Positions 40,944-49,953 of a stretch of 64,000 nucleotides of DNA are shown piece after piece. The DNA comes from Pseudomonas protegens CHA0 (GTDB lineage: Bacteria; Pseudomonadota; Gammaproteobacteria; Pseudomonadales; Pseudomonadaceae). The stretch covers positions 4,279,001-4,343,000 of the forward strand of contig NC_021237.1 of NCBI RefSeq assembly GCF_000397205.1, written 5' to 3'. The notes beneath the pieces are model-generated. The model saw only the letters and a program-made list of their open reading frames with translations, was not told the DNA's origin and searched no databases. A program made the translations under genes and the position numbers. Within the stretch, counting starts at the first letter, position 1. Every line of letters begins with the position of its first letter.

Positions 40944-43013
40944 ATGTCCGCACAACAGAAGAAACACCCTTTCGATTTCAAAACCCAATACGGACTCGGC
41001 TTCAACCCTCAGGACGATGAGATCGTTGTCGACTTCTTCTGCGGTGGCGGCGGTGCCGGCACCGGTCTGGAGATGGGCCTGGGCCGCACGGTGAATGTGG
41101 CGAAGAACCATAGCCCTCAGGCAATCAGCATGCACACCGTAAATCACCCGGGCGCCAAGCACTTCACAACCGACGTGTTTGAGGGTGATCCGGATACCGA
41201 ATGCGGCGGCAAGGCCGTCGGCTGGTTTCACATGTCCCCGGACTGCACGCACCACAGCCAGGCAGCCGGCGGCCAGCCACGCAAGCGCGAGATCCGCAAT
41301 CTGTCGTGGATCGGTCTTAAGTGGGCAGGCATGAAGCGTCCCCGGGTAATCAGCCTGGAGAACGTGAAGCAGATCCTGCAGTGGGGCCGGCTGATCGCCA
41401 AGCGCGACAAAGCCACGGGCCGTGTGGTGAAACTCGGCGGTGACGTGGCAGCACCCGGTGAAGTTGTGCCGGTGGGCCAGCAGTTCCTGGTCCCCGACCC
41501 GAAGCAGCGTGGCCGCACCTGGCGCCGCTTCGTTGCCTTGCTGGAAGGCATGGGCTATGTCGTTGAGTGGAAGGTCATCAAGGCCTGCGACTTCGGCGCG
41601 CCGACCAGCCGAGAACGCCTGTTCATGATCGCCCGCTGCGACGGTCAGCCCATCGTGTGGCCAGAGCCAACCCATGCCAAGAACCCGGCCAAGGGCCAGA
41701 AGAGGTGGCGCACCGCCGCCGAGTGCATTGACTGGACGATCCCAAGCAAAAGCATCTTCGACCGCGCCAAGCCGCTGGCACCCGCCACCCTGCGCCGAAT
41801 CGCGAAGGGCATGAAGAAGTTCGTCATTGATGCGGCTGACCCGTTCATTGTGCCGATCGCGAACTGGTCGGGGGGAAGCGTGCAATCAGCCCATGATCCG
41901 CTACGGACCGTGACGTCCTGGCCCCGTGGCGGATCGTTCGCCATGGCGAGCCCTATCATCGCCCCAGCCACGCACCAGGGCAGCGACCGGATCAACGACC
42001 CGTCCGCCCCGCTACCGACTGTGACCTGCGCAAATCGCGGCGAGCTGACGTTGATCAGTCCGGTGATGGTCACTGCTGCGCATGGCGAAGGGAAGCCTGG
42101 CGGTGTTCAACGCTGGGGCAACGGCAGCAAGTTTGCCGGTGCCCCGCTGGGGACGGTGACAGCCAGCGGCGGGCATTCAGTTGCAGCCGCTCACCTGGTG
42201 AAGTTCCGGTTCTCGGATGAAGGCAAGGCGCTCGATGAACCGCTACCAACCATCACCAGCGGCGGCAACTACCAGCGGCCAGCAGGTGCCGCACACGCAA
42301 TGGGTATCTCCACGGTATTCATGGCCCAGATGAATGGCGGCTTCAACACCACGGACGCCAAGAGCATCGAGGACCCGATGACCACGGTGACAAACACCGG
42401 CAGTCAGCAGCAGCTGGTGACCGCAAACCTGGTGCACCTGCGCGGTAACTGCGATGCGCGGGATGCTGGTGATCCCCTGCACACGATCAGCGCCGGGGGC
42501 ACTCACCACGGGCTGGTCACCGCCTTCATGGAGCGCCAGTTCGGCGCCAGCGTCGGCCAAGGCGTGGACGAGCCAGCACCAACCATAACAGCCGGCGGTG
42601 GCGGCAAGAGCTCGCTGGTCGAGCTGCAGCTCTCACCTGAAGTTGAAGCAGGCGCCCTGCGGGTCGCGGCATTCCTGATCAGCTACTACGGCACCGAGAA
42701 CGTGAGCGGCGCCAACGAGCCGGCACCCACAGTCACCACCAAGGATCGCCTGGGCTTGGTCACCGTCACGATCAAGGGCACGCCCTATGTGATCGTCGAT
42801 ATCTGCCTGCGAATGCTGCAACCGGCCGAGCTTTACAAGGCTCAGGGCTTCCCCGACGACTACATCATCAGCCACGGCACAGACGGCAAGCCATTCACTA
42901 AGACCCAGCAGGTGCACATGTGCGGCAACAGCGTCAGCCCGCCGCCGATGGCTGCGCTGGCCAGGGCCAACGACCCATGGAGAATGACAGAGCGACAAGC
43001 AAAGGCCGCTTGA
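40944..43013 (+). CDS. Phage C5-cytosine DNA methyltransferase
   Basis: 689 residues. Motif I FFCGGGGAGTGLEMG (about 32-46). Catalytic motif IV is HMSPDCTHHSQ, with PDC instead of PCQ. Motif VI is LENVKQ. Motif VIII is TSRERLFMIA. The C-terminal motifs are MLQPAELYKAQGFPDDY and HMCGNSVSPPP. Between about residue 320 and 590 there are at least six repeats of the form 'P-L/M-x-T-V/I-T-x-G-G...V/L-T/V'. Such long methylases are common in Pseudomonas phages and probably protect phage DNA from restriction. Confidence 0.85.
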   Translation: MSAQQKKHPFDFKTQYGLGFNPQDDEIVVDFFCGGGGAGTGLEMGLGRTVNVAKNHSPQAISMHTVNHPGAKHFTTDVFEGDPDTECGGKAVGWFHMSPDCTHHSQAAGGQPRKREIRNLSWIGLKWAGMKRPRVISLENVKQILQWGRLIAKRDKATGRVVKLGGDVAAPGEVVPVGQQFLVPDPKQRGRTWRRFVALLEGMGYVVEWKVIKACDFGAPTSRERLFMIARCDGQPIVWPEPTHAKNPAKGQKRWRTAAECIDWTIPSKSIFDRAKPLAPATLRRIAKGMKKFVIDAADPFIVPIANWSGGSVQSAHDPLRTVTSWPRGGSFAMASPIIAPATHQGSDRINDPSAPLPTVTCANRGELTLISPVMVTAAHGEGKPGGVQRWGNGSKFAGAPLGTVTASGGHSVAAAHLVKFRFSDEGKALDEPLPTITSGGNYQRPAGAAHAMGISTVFMAQMNGGFNTTDAKSIEDPMTTVTNTGSQQQLVTANLVHLRGNCDARDAGDPLHTISAGGTHHGLVTAFMERQFGASVGQGVDEPAPTITAGGGGKSSLVELQLSPEVEAGALRVAAFLISYYGTENVSGANEPAPTVTTKDRLGLVTVTIKGTPYVIVDICLRMLQPAELYKAQGFPDDYIISHGTDGKPFTKTQQVHMCGNSVSPPPMAALARANDPWRMTERQAKAA

Positions 43014-43031
43014 AGCAAGCCAAACCCCGAT

Positions 43032-43051
43032 AGGAGTACATTTGTACTCCT
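43032..43051. promoter_or_regulatory. 20-base palindrome, LexA2-like operator candidate
   Basis: AGGAGTACATTTGTACTCCT: nine-base arms around TT. The core GTAC-N4-GTAC is one base from GTAC-N4-GTGC, the site reported for Pseudomonas putida LexA2. It lies 18 bases after the methylase stop codon. Confidence 0.5.
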
Positions 43052-43112
43052 CCCGCAAAAAACCTCACCCTCCCCCTTCAAGTCAGCTGCTATAGCGGCC
43101 AAGGACGAAGTC

Positions 43113-43538
43113 ATGCCTGAAGAAAAGATTGTGTTCATCAACGGCGCTCCGGCGAAGTGCGGCTGCAAAATGAATTTCAGCTCCGGCGGTGGCGAATATT
43201 CCGACGTGCTCTACGTGATGCCCTGCGCGACGCACAGCCCCAATCGCTTCGGCCCCGTGGAGGTCCAGCGCGACAAGGATGGCTGGTGGTATCACCCAAA
43301 TATTCCGAGCTTTGGCGAAGGCGAAGACCCGGCGCCCTACATCGCCTGGGTCAAGGAACAAGGGCTGGAGCTGAAAGGCTGGCACTCTGGCGACGAAGCC
43401 TACGACCTTCCAGATGAAGATGCTGCATGCACCGCCTGGAATCCCGAATCGCCAGGACCAGAGTGGTTCCTCATGGGTATCTTCGATACCGAGGATGGTC
43501 CCTATGTGCAGTGGGCGCGCCGGAGGGTGCAGCAATGA
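43113..43538 (+). CDS. Hypothetical early phage protein
   Basis: 141 residues. Cys pair CGCKMNF near the start, Trp/Asp/Pro-rich middle (WWYHPNIPSFGEGEDPAPYI) and ends WFLMGIFDTEDGPYVQWARR. No recognised domain. Confidence 0.65.
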   Translation: MPEEKIVFINGAPAKCGCKMNFSSGGGEYSDVLYVMPCATHSPNRFGPVEVQRDKDGWWYHPNIPSFGEGEDPAPYIAWVKEQGLELKGWHSGDEAYDLPDEDAACTAWNPESPGPEWFLMGIFDTEDGPYVQWARRRVQQ

Positions 43539-43594
43539 TCCTCCCCGCCCTGCTCTACCTCGCATGGAACATCTACACGGGGCCAAGGCCATGA
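43535..43594 (+). CDS. Tiny hydrophobic peptide (possible)
   Basis: 19 codons (MILPALLYLAWNIYTGPRP), overlapping the gene before as ATGA and the next gene likewise, so translationally coupled to both. Confidence 0.4.
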   Translation: MILPALLYLAWNIYTGPRP

Positions 43595-43980
43595 CGCAAA
43601 TGATCGAAGTGAAGACCGCGGAACTGATCGGGCCCGCGCTGGATTGGGCAGTTGCTCAAATCGAAGGGGTAAAGACCATCATGATGGCGCCGCGCAAAGG
43701 CGAACCGAAGAAGCCTTTCGCACTGTTCGGGTCGTTGGCCCTTAGCATCGGTGGTGAAGACCAATCGAGCTATGCCCCGTCCACCTGCTGGCATTGTGGA
43801 GGACCGCTGATAGCCGCGCATCGTTTAAGCGTCATCTACTCGGATGAAACCTGCGACCCATGCGCATGGACCGATAGCACTGCCCCATGGCATGGCAGTA
43901 CTCCACTGATCGCCGCCTGCCGCGCCATCATAGCCGCCAAACTGGGCGAAGTGGTCAGCGTGCCAGCTGAACTGGCCTGA
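43591..43980 (+). CDS. NinX-like (DUF2591) protein
   Basis: 129 residues. VKTAELIGPALDWAVAQIEG at the start and STPLIAACRAIIAAKLGEVV at the end follow the DUF2591/NinX pattern. A CWHCGG...CDPC set could bind metal. Function unknown. Confidence 0.8.
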   Translation: MTQMIEVKTAELIGPALDWAVAQIEGVKTIMMAPRKGEPKKPFALFGSLALSIGGEDQSSYAPSTCWHCGGPLIAAHRLSVIYSDETCDPCAWTDSTAPWHGSTPLIAACRAIIAAKLGEVVSVPAELA

Positions 43981-44124
43981 AGAGTCCGCCCGGCCCGGCA
44001 TAAGCCGGCCGCTGCAGCAGCCTGACAACGAACCGGGCGAACGCTGCAAACCATAGCCACGCGCAACGCCGGCGGCGATAAGACAAACCCGAAACCAACC
44101 ATCACGCCATCCGGCGAGGTATCC

Positions 44125-44877
44125 ATGAAACTCAATGAACACGTTGAGGCCTTGGTGGCCTCCGGCGCGCTTTTCGTCGCCAATCATTCGGGCGGCAAGG
44201 ACTCACAGGCCCAACTGATCAAGCTGCTGGAGGTGATACCCACCAGGCAGCTGATCGTCGCCCATGCCTGCCTGGGTGACATGGAGTGGCCCGGCGCGCT
44301 TGAGCTGGCGCGCGACCAAGCGGAAGCAGCCGACCTCCCCTTCATCGTAGCCAAGGCCAAAAAGACCCTACTGGAAATGGTCGAACGCCGTTTCGAGAGC
44401 CGGCCCGAGGTGCCGAGCTGGCCGTCCGCATCCACCAGGCAATGTACCAGCGACCTCAAGCGGGGCCCCATCCAACGCGAAGTGCGCCGGTATGCCAAGG
44501 CCAACGGATACAAGGTGGTGGTCAACTGCCTGGGCCTGCGCGCCGAAGAATCCCCGGGGCGGGCCAAGCGCAAAGAGTTCAGCCAGATGAGCATCAGTAA
44601 TTCGGTGCTGACCTGGTACGAGTGGCTGGTGGTGCACGACATGAAGAGCGAAGAGGTGTTCAGCACCATTGCAGCTGCCGGCCAAACGCCCCACTACGCC
44701 TACGCCGAGGGCAACGACCGGCTCAGCTGCGTGTACTGCATGTTCGGTAGCAAGGGTGACCTGCGCAATGGTCGCCGGCATCACCCTGGCCTGCTTGCCC
44801 AGTACAACGCCATGGAAAAGAAGACCGGCTACACGATGCACATGAGCCGAATCCCACTGATCGAGCTCTCGGCCTAA
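44125..44877 (+). CDS. PAPS reductase/DndC-like PP-loop protein
   Basis: 250 residues. PP-loop motif NHSGGKDSQAQ (about 20-30). CTSDLKRGPIQREVRRY (about 108-124), NCLGLRAEESPGRAKR and a CVYCMFGSKGD cysteine pair are typical of the phosphoadenosine-phosphosulfate reductase-like family in phages. The family is related to enzymes of phosphorothioate DNA modification, but the reaction here is unknown. Confidence 0.8.
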   Translation: MKLNEHVEALVASGALFVANHSGGKDSQAQLIKLLEVIPTRQLIVAHACLGDMEWPGALELARDQAEAADLPFIVAKAKKTLLEMVERRFESRPEVPSWPSASTRQCTSDLKRGPIQREVRRYAKANGYKVVVNCLGLRAEESPGRAKRKEFSQMSISNSVLTWYEWLVVHDMKSEEVFSTIAAAGQTPHYAYAEGNDRLSCVYCMFGSKGDLRNGRRHHPGLLAQYNAMEKKTGYTMHMSRIPLIELSA

Positions 44878-44935
44878 AATACCCCACTCAACAATCGGAG
44901 CCTGCCGGCGATGGCGGGCGCGGATAACTATTGCC

Positions 44936-45583
44936 ATGCCAAACCATGTGACCAACAAGGTGAGCGCTCCTGCCCACGTACTTAAGTCGCTGATAAATGA
45001 GAGCGGCAAAATCGACTTCAACACTATCCTGCCTTTCCGCGGCGAATTCCCCTGGGACGGAATCAGTGGGCAGGCGGAGACCGCTGCGCAGGCAATCACT
45101 GCCATGCCGCTAAACGACGATCCTTTGATTGCAGGGTTTGAACGGCGTAACCGCGCCGAAGCCAACGTATTGCAAATGAGCGAGGAATGCTTCGAGCAGT
45201 TCATCCAGATGCTGCGCAACAAGCGATCGTCTGGGCACTTCCACTCGCTGGACTTCGCCCGCGATGTCTGGGGCACAAAATGGAACGCTTACGCCCAGGT
45301 GATCGACCTTGATACAGGCGAGCTTTCATTCGATACCGCTTGGTCATGCCCTCTCCCGGTCCTGATGGAGCTTTCAAAGCTCCACCCAGATGATGAAATC
45401 ACCGTTCGCTATGCAGACGAAGACCTCGGAAGTAACTGCGGAACCGTGAAGTTCAAGGCTGGGGAAACTGTCTCGTCGGAGGTTGCCGGGCGCTGGGACG
45501 GAATGAGCGATGAGCAGCGTCAACAGTGGACTGCCTGGGCACGTGACCTGAAGGGCTGGCCAGAAGACGAAGAAGACGAGTAA
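44936..45583 (+). CDS. Api92-like phage protein
   Basis: 215 residues. MPNHVTNKVSAPAH, FNTILPFRGEFP, and DVWGTKWNAYAQVI follow the Api92/DUF1281 pattern. Its ferredoxin-like domain has no known function. Confidence 0.8.
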   Translation: MPNHVTNKVSAPAHVLKSLINESGKIDFNTILPFRGEFPWDGISGQAETAAQAITAMPLNDDPLIAGFERRNRAEANVLQMSEECFEQFIQMLRNKRSSGHFHSLDFARDVWGTKWNAYAQVIDLDTGELSFDTAWSCPLPVLMELSKLHPDDEITVRYADEDLGSNCGTVKFKAGETVSSEVAGRWDGMSDEQRQQWTAWARDLKGWPEDEEDE

Positions 45584-45626
45584 TCGATCACCACCATCTG
45601 CCGCCACGCGCGGCGTGGAGAACCCC

Positions 45627-45869
45627 ATGGAAACCGAGATCCTTTCGGAAGAAGAGCTAGCCGACATCACCGGCTACAAGGGTCGATTCCACCAGAGACG
45701 CTGGCTGGACGATCGAAAGTGGCTGTATGTCGAGAGCCGCGGCGGCCGGCCGCTAGTGGGTCGCCAGTACGCACGCATAAAGCTGGGCGCTGTGGTTCCG
45801 ACAATTTTTGAACCCAACCCGCCGCCGGCAGCGCCGGCATGGATGCCAGACTTTTCGCGAGTGAACTGA
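45627..45869 (+). CDS. DUF4224-type protein in excisionase position
   Basis: 80 residues from ATG 45627 (GGAG eight bases upstream; ATG 45615 also in frame). SEEELADITGYKGRFHQRRW is the DUF4224 signature, found directly before integrases. It may be an Xis-like factor. The integrase starts one base after its stop codon. Confidence 0.75.
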   Translation: METEILSEEELADITGYKGRFHQRRWLDDRKWLYVESRGGRPLVGRQYARIKLGAVVPTIFEPNPPPAAPAWMPDFSRVN

Positions 45870-45870
45870 T

Positions 45871-46920
45871 ATGCGCCCCCGCAAGACCGAGAATCGACAC
45901 CTGCCCCCCAGGATGTACCAGTGGGTCCGGCCACGAAAAGACGGCACAGCATGGACTGCTTACTTCTACCTGGACTCAGCGGGTAAGCGCATCTCACTCG
46001 GCAAGGACCTCGACCTGGCTCGGCTCAAATGGGCCGAGCTTGAAGCCAAGGACAAGCCTCTAGATCTGCGCACTATGAAGGGAATTTTTGATCGGTACAT
46101 CCGTGACATTATCCCAAAGAAGGCGCCCCGCACGCAGCGCGACAACCTGGCCGAGATCAAGCAACTGCGCCCTCTGTTCGATAGCGCCCCGATCGACTCC
46201 ATAACCCCGGCAACCATTGCCGGGTATCGGGATGCACGAACGGCGAAAGTACGAGCGAACAGAGAGATCGCAACCCTCTCCCATGTGTTCAACATGGCGC
46301 GCGAGTGGGGCCTTACCACGAAAGAGAACCCCTGCCAGGGCGTACGCAAGAATAAGGAAACTCCTCGCGACTATTACGCAAATGACGTGGTGTGGGATGC
46401 GGTTTACCGGAAGGCGTGCCAGGAACTGAAGGATTCTATGGATTTGGCGTATCTGACTGGCCAGCGGCCGGCAGATGTCTTGGTTATGCGCAGGGACGAT
46501 GTAGAGGGGGATTATCTGGGAGTTCAGCAGAACAAGACGCACAAGAAGCTTCGCATCCAGGTATCAGCCAACGGAGTCCTCAACAGCCTTGGACTTCTAA
46601 TTTCGCAGATGAACGAGCGCAATGCTCAGCATCTGTGTAGCTACCTGATTGTGAGCTCGCGAGGTAAGCGCATGACCGCCAAGATGCTGCGCGACAGATG
46701 GGATAAGGCGAGGGACAAGGCGAAGACGGAGGCAATTGAAGCGGGCGACACGCTTATGGCGAGCAGGATCGCAAACTTTCAGTTCCGAGATATCAGGCCA
46801 AAAGCCGCGTCAGAAATCACCGATATCGACGAGGCAAGCCTGCTTCTGGGGCACACCAAAGGCGACATCACGGAGCGCGTATACCGGCGAGTCGGGGCTA
46901 TTGCCCAGCCGTCCAAATAG
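45871..46920 (+). CDS. int: Tyrosine-recombinase integrase
   Basis: 349 residues. N-terminal arm-binding part (RPRKDGTAWTAYFYLDSAGK), core-binding domain (about 60-160), catalytic domain with Arg in TGQRPADVL, Lys in the beta hairpin, FRDIRPKAAS (H/R-x-x-R box), LLGHTKGD and a Tyr near YRRVGA. It should recombine at the tRNA-Ser site 120 bases downstream. Confidence 0.95.
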   Translation: MRPRKTENRHLPPRMYQWVRPRKDGTAWTAYFYLDSAGKRISLGKDLDLARLKWAELEAKDKPLDLRTMKGIFDRYIRDIIPKKAPRTQRDNLAEIKQLRPLFDSAPIDSITPATIAGYRDARTAKVRANREIATLSHVFNMAREWGLTTKENPCQGVRKNKETPRDYYANDVVWDAVYRKACQELKDSMDLAYLTGQRPADVLVMRRDDVEGDYLGVQQNKTHKKLRIQVSANGVLNSLGLLISQMNERNAQHLCSYLIVSSRGKRMTAKMLRDRWDKARDKAKTEAIEAGDTLMASRIANFQFRDIRPKAASEITDIDEASLLLGHTKGDITERVYRRVGAIAQPSK

Positions 46921-47035
46921 GAGGAAAAGCCGTTACAAAACGCGAAAGACGCCCCTTGTAGAATGCGGCCTGTAGAGCATTCAAAATACCAAAGTTTTGC
47001 AATGAAAAAACTCTAGACCTCTTGATCTATGGGCC
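46921..47035. other. Integrase-att spacer
   Basis: No gene. AT-rich, with possible integrase arm sites. It runs from the integrase stop codon to the tRNA-like sequence. Confidence 0.4.
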
Positions 47036-47104
47036 TTTGCATAGCGGTCTTGAAAACCGCCGACTGTAACAGGTCCTAGAGTTCGAATCTCTACGCCTCC
47101 GCCA
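47036..47104 (+). other. attR candidate: 3' part of tRNA-Ser(UGA)
   Basis: The anticodon stem-loop GCGGTCTTGAAAACCGC (anticodon TGA), long variable arm, T-arm TAGAGTTCGAATCTCTA and the acceptor end CGCCTCCGCCA form the 3' part of a serine tRNA. The matching 5' half (GGAGGCG...) is absent upstream, so this is the duplicated end left by integration. The intact tRNA should be at attL, left of the window. Confidence 0.8.
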
Positions 47105-47116
47105 AATCTCAACGAG

Positions 47117-47144
47117 AAAGCCCTGATTTTTCAGGGCTTTTTTG
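47117..47144 (+). terminator. Terminator after tRNA-Ser end
   Basis: AAAGCCCTGA/TCAGGGCTTTTTTT hairpin with a T-tract. Confidence 0.8.
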
Positions 47145-47541
47145 TTTCTGCTGCTCACGGGCGCTTACCGTCACCATCTGACCGTTTCCGCATCATTTCT
47201 TTAGTTTCCGCAACTACCCCCCTACGGCACCTTGCCGACAGAATGCCAAAACCTGTGGCCCGACCTGGATGCTGTCCTGTATTTTCCTAACCTCAGGATG
47301 ACCGATTCTTGCCACACACCATGGCCTGCAGTTACTGGACGGGAGTAATTGCTGCATCGCCCCGATGATGGATTGGACACACAAACGCTGTAAGCCTTAA
47401 TTTTAAAGACCTCCGTTGATCAACATCAGACTGTGTACCAATTTTTTACCACTTCACCTGGTAGCTCTAAGCTGTCACCTGCCACTTTTCGTTCAGAGAT
47501 CGACAGTGAAAGGTGCGACTAAAATTTGAGAACAGGCGCCA
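47145..47541. other. Non-coding stretch with repeat copy 1
   Basis: No credible gene. GTACCAATTTTTTACCAC lies at 47435-47452, and GATGGATTGG lies about 70 bases upstream. The same arrangement recurs past the GNAT gene. Confidence 0.5.
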
Positions 47542-48084
47542 CTACGAGACGGTGGTACGGAGGTCCATCCTCAGGACAACCATTTGTGAATACTCGGCTT
47601 TGACTTGACGAGAAAAATTCTTACTTCCTATCTCTGAAAAGCCCCACTTGAGATAGGCGTTTCTTGCATTTACTGCAGACGCCATTACATCCAGCCATAC
47701 GTGCGTCAGCCCTAACTCTTTCGCGTGCTCGATTGCTGCAGACACAAGTCGAAACCCTAACCCCGACTTCTGACTGCCCGGTAGAAGATAGATCCTAGAA
47801 ATCTCCGCTCCCCCACATTCGTGCGTGATCGGGTTTCGAGAGTCAACCATCATGGTTAAGAATCCAACCGCAACCCCAGCAACCTCGGCTACCCAAAGCC
47901 TTGATTCAGCTTGTCGCAGCAGCATCAAAAATGCTGATGTACTAAAGGTATCCAGTTGATTGGCTAAAGCTACGCAGTCATTCCATAGGTAATGATAGGA
48001 CGCTGCATAAGCAGCAGGACCAATCACTCCTAACACCTCAGCATCGTCTACACATGCTCTGCGGATTTTTACCACTCCGTCCAC
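47542..48084 (-). CDS. GNAT-family N-acetyltransferase
   Basis: 180 residues. Core A motif EISRIYLLPGSQKSGLGFRL (about 97-116), preceded by VAEVAGVAVGFLTMMVD, and followed by WLDVMASAVNARNAYLKWGF. Substrate unknown. It is a single gene on the minus strand between two 18-base direct repeats. Confidence 0.85.
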   Translation of the reverse strand: MDGVVKIRRACVDDAEVLGVIGPAAYAASYHYLWNDCVALANQLDTFSTSAFLMLLRQAESRLWVAEVAGVAVGFLTMMVDSRNPITHECGGAEISRIYLLPGSQKSGLGFRLVSAAIEHAKELGLTHVWLDVMASAVNARNAYLKWGFSEIGSKNFSRQVKAEYSQMVVLRMDLRTTVS

Positions 48085-48446
48085 ACTTGGGCCTCGCGCA
48101 ATTCCAATGGGTCACCCAAGAGTCTACCCCCTCAGATCTGCGTCTGCTTTGCTCGACTGCTGCCAGGGATGCAGAAATTAGCCCCCAAATCCGTGATGGA
48201 TTGGGGGACGTTCCCTGAAAGCCTATAGCATCAAGGCTTCAAAACGGCAGACTAAGTTTCGGTACCAATTTTGTACCACACCCTTTTGATCATCCTCGCC
48301 ACTTGAGGCGCAGCTCTATTCGATCAGTCGGCGTAGAACCTTCCACTTTCACTGCCAAAAAACTACAACAATCCACCCACCTACTCTATAAAGCTGTTGC
48401 AGGAGTCTTATAGGTAAGAGAACGCCATTTGGGATGGTCACAGTGC
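48085..48446. other. Non-coding stretch with repeat copy 2
   Basis: Contains GTACCAATTTTGTACCAC at 48262-48279 (17 of 18 bases match the copy at 47435). Otherwise no recognised feature. Confidence 0.5.
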
Positions 48447-49811
48447 ATGTCAGTCACCGTTGAGATGGTTGCGGAATTCATGTTCGCCTACACACGGCGG
48501 TATCGTAACGAGTACCGCAGAGCCACCACACCTCTACCAGATGGTCCTGGATATCCGAATCTAGTTCAGTCCCCTTATCTAGACGCCAAAAAACTTCAGG
48601 TCTACGTTGCTCAAGACGGCGTTGTGATTTCCATTGAAAACGAACCACCACACCAGTGGTACATTGCTGGCGGTCCTGCGCTTAAAGTGGATTATGAGCC
48701 AACCAGAACTCCCAAAGATGTCACCCAATTCTTAGCCGACAACCAACTACAAGGGAAGGACATCGGCATTTATAGAATAGTATCGAAAACTCCCCTAGCC
48801 TCCTGTATATGGCGCAGCCGAGTACAGGGCATAGAGAGAGAGCTGCAAATCTCAGACCCTGAACTTGAACTAACACTATCCCTAAAACAAATAAATTTAC
48901 CATATAAAAAACTAGTCAACACACTGACATTTGGTGCATATGGCTCGGTGCTTGATCCAAAATTTGATGATGCCGCTGATTTTGGCAGGTCTCACATCAC
49001 TAAGAATTTAGGATTTTTCCCGGCAGACCTAAACAATAGAAGATTTTTTGAGTATATCGAGGTAGTTAGTCATGCCGATGAGGCAGCGTGGGACAAGCGA
49101 CTGATAACCCTACGCGTCCAGCAAGATATCCGCCGAGATATCGGCTCAGCCTTAGCCACATACGGGCGTGAGCCTCTAGGAGGTTCTATATCGTTCGGTA
49201 GCGAACCGGAATGGCTTGATTCTTACAATAATCGCCTTGACTCATTAAAGATTGCCATTTCTACCTTAGGAGAGGCTTTAAGGTTTCAGCCAGACGGCAT
49301 TGAGTCTATATTTCACGCTATCTTAGAGAAACATCCAGTACTGCTAGATGTTTACGGCTCATGCGAAAGCAAGCCCGAACTAATCTATCCAAATGGTCAG
49401 ACTTCACCCATCGGCAAAACAAAACTTCAGCCAGACTTCATCATTAAATACCCCGACCAATCTTACAAATTAATTGAAATCGAACGCCCCGCAAAAAAAC
49501 TAGCCACAACGCTGGGACAACCACGAGCAGAAGTCAGTCAAGCCGTATTCCAAACAGCTGAATGGAAGCACTATATAAAAACCCACTATTCGTTAGTCGC
49601 TTCACGCTATCCAGGTATTCAATCGAAATGCAAAACGTCCGTAATCATGAGTCGATTTACTCAGCAAAATTTTAAGAACGTGTCAGATGCACGCGAATAC
49701 ATGGGACTGATGATAGACCAATACAACATCGATGAGTTCCTCACATTCGACGATCTCCTTGAAAGAGCAATTTCCGCTTACACAATGCTCTCAAGTTTTC
49801 CTCCGACATAA
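48447..49811 (+). CDS. Shedu-like (DUF4263) anti-phage defence protein
   Basis: 454 residues from ATG 48447 (a TTG at 48429 is in frame). The C-terminal third has FHAILEKHPVLLDVYGSCES, KLQPDFIIKYPDQSYKLIEI and ERPAKKL, then EVSQAVFQTAEWKHYI. This is the DUF4263/SduA nuclease pattern (PDF...EIxRP...Q..W/Y). Shedu proteins are single-gene anti-phage systems. The N-terminal 300 residues are a family-variable sensor region. AT-rich against its surroundings and next to an integration site. Confidence 0.75.
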   Translation: MSVTVEMVAEFMFAYTRRYRNEYRRATTPLPDGPGYPNLVQSPYLDAKKLQVYVAQDGVVISIENEPPHQWYIAGGPALKVDYEPTRTPKDVTQFLADNQLQGKDIGIYRIVSKTPLASCIWRSRVQGIERELQISDPELELTLSLKQINLPYKKLVNTLTFGAYGSVLDPKFDDAADFGRSHITKNLGFFPADLNNRRFFEYIEVVSHADEAAWDKRLITLRVQQDIRRDIGSALATYGREPLGGSISFGSEPEWLDSYNNRLDSLKIAISTLGEALRFQPDGIESIFHAILEKHPVLLDVYGSCESKPELIYPNGQTSPIGKTKLQPDFIIKYPDQSYKLIEIERPAKKLATTLGQPRAEVSQAVFQTAEWKHYIKTHYSLVASRYPGIQSKCKTSVIMSRFTQQNFKNVSDAREYMGLMIDQYNIDEFLTFDDLLERAISAYTMLSSFPPT

Positions 49812-49953
49812 ACAGCCATAAGGATAGGGATTCGAACCCGACCATAATCAACCGCAGTCCGCTCAAGGCCACGAAATTAGAGTATGTAGCACCTGAGTTA
49901 AGGCCTATATAGGCCTAAAGCGGTATCCGCTATGCCCTAAAAATGCCCTAAGA
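49812..49953. other. Non-coding stretch with palindrome
   Basis: Contains AGGCCTATATAGGCCT (49901-49916, perfect palindrome), the tandem ATGCCCTAAAA/ATGCCCTAAG and a tRNA T-arm-like GGATTCGAACCC. No gene seen. Confidence 0.45.

Noticed and set aside
40848..41885. A 345-codon minus-strand open frame
   Set aside because: It is the antisense shadow of the DNA methyltransferase, whose motifs are clear on the plus strand.
49825..49850. A tRNA T-arm-like GGATTCGAACCC
   Set aside because: No acceptor or anticodon stems can be assembled around it, so it is not called a tRNA gene.
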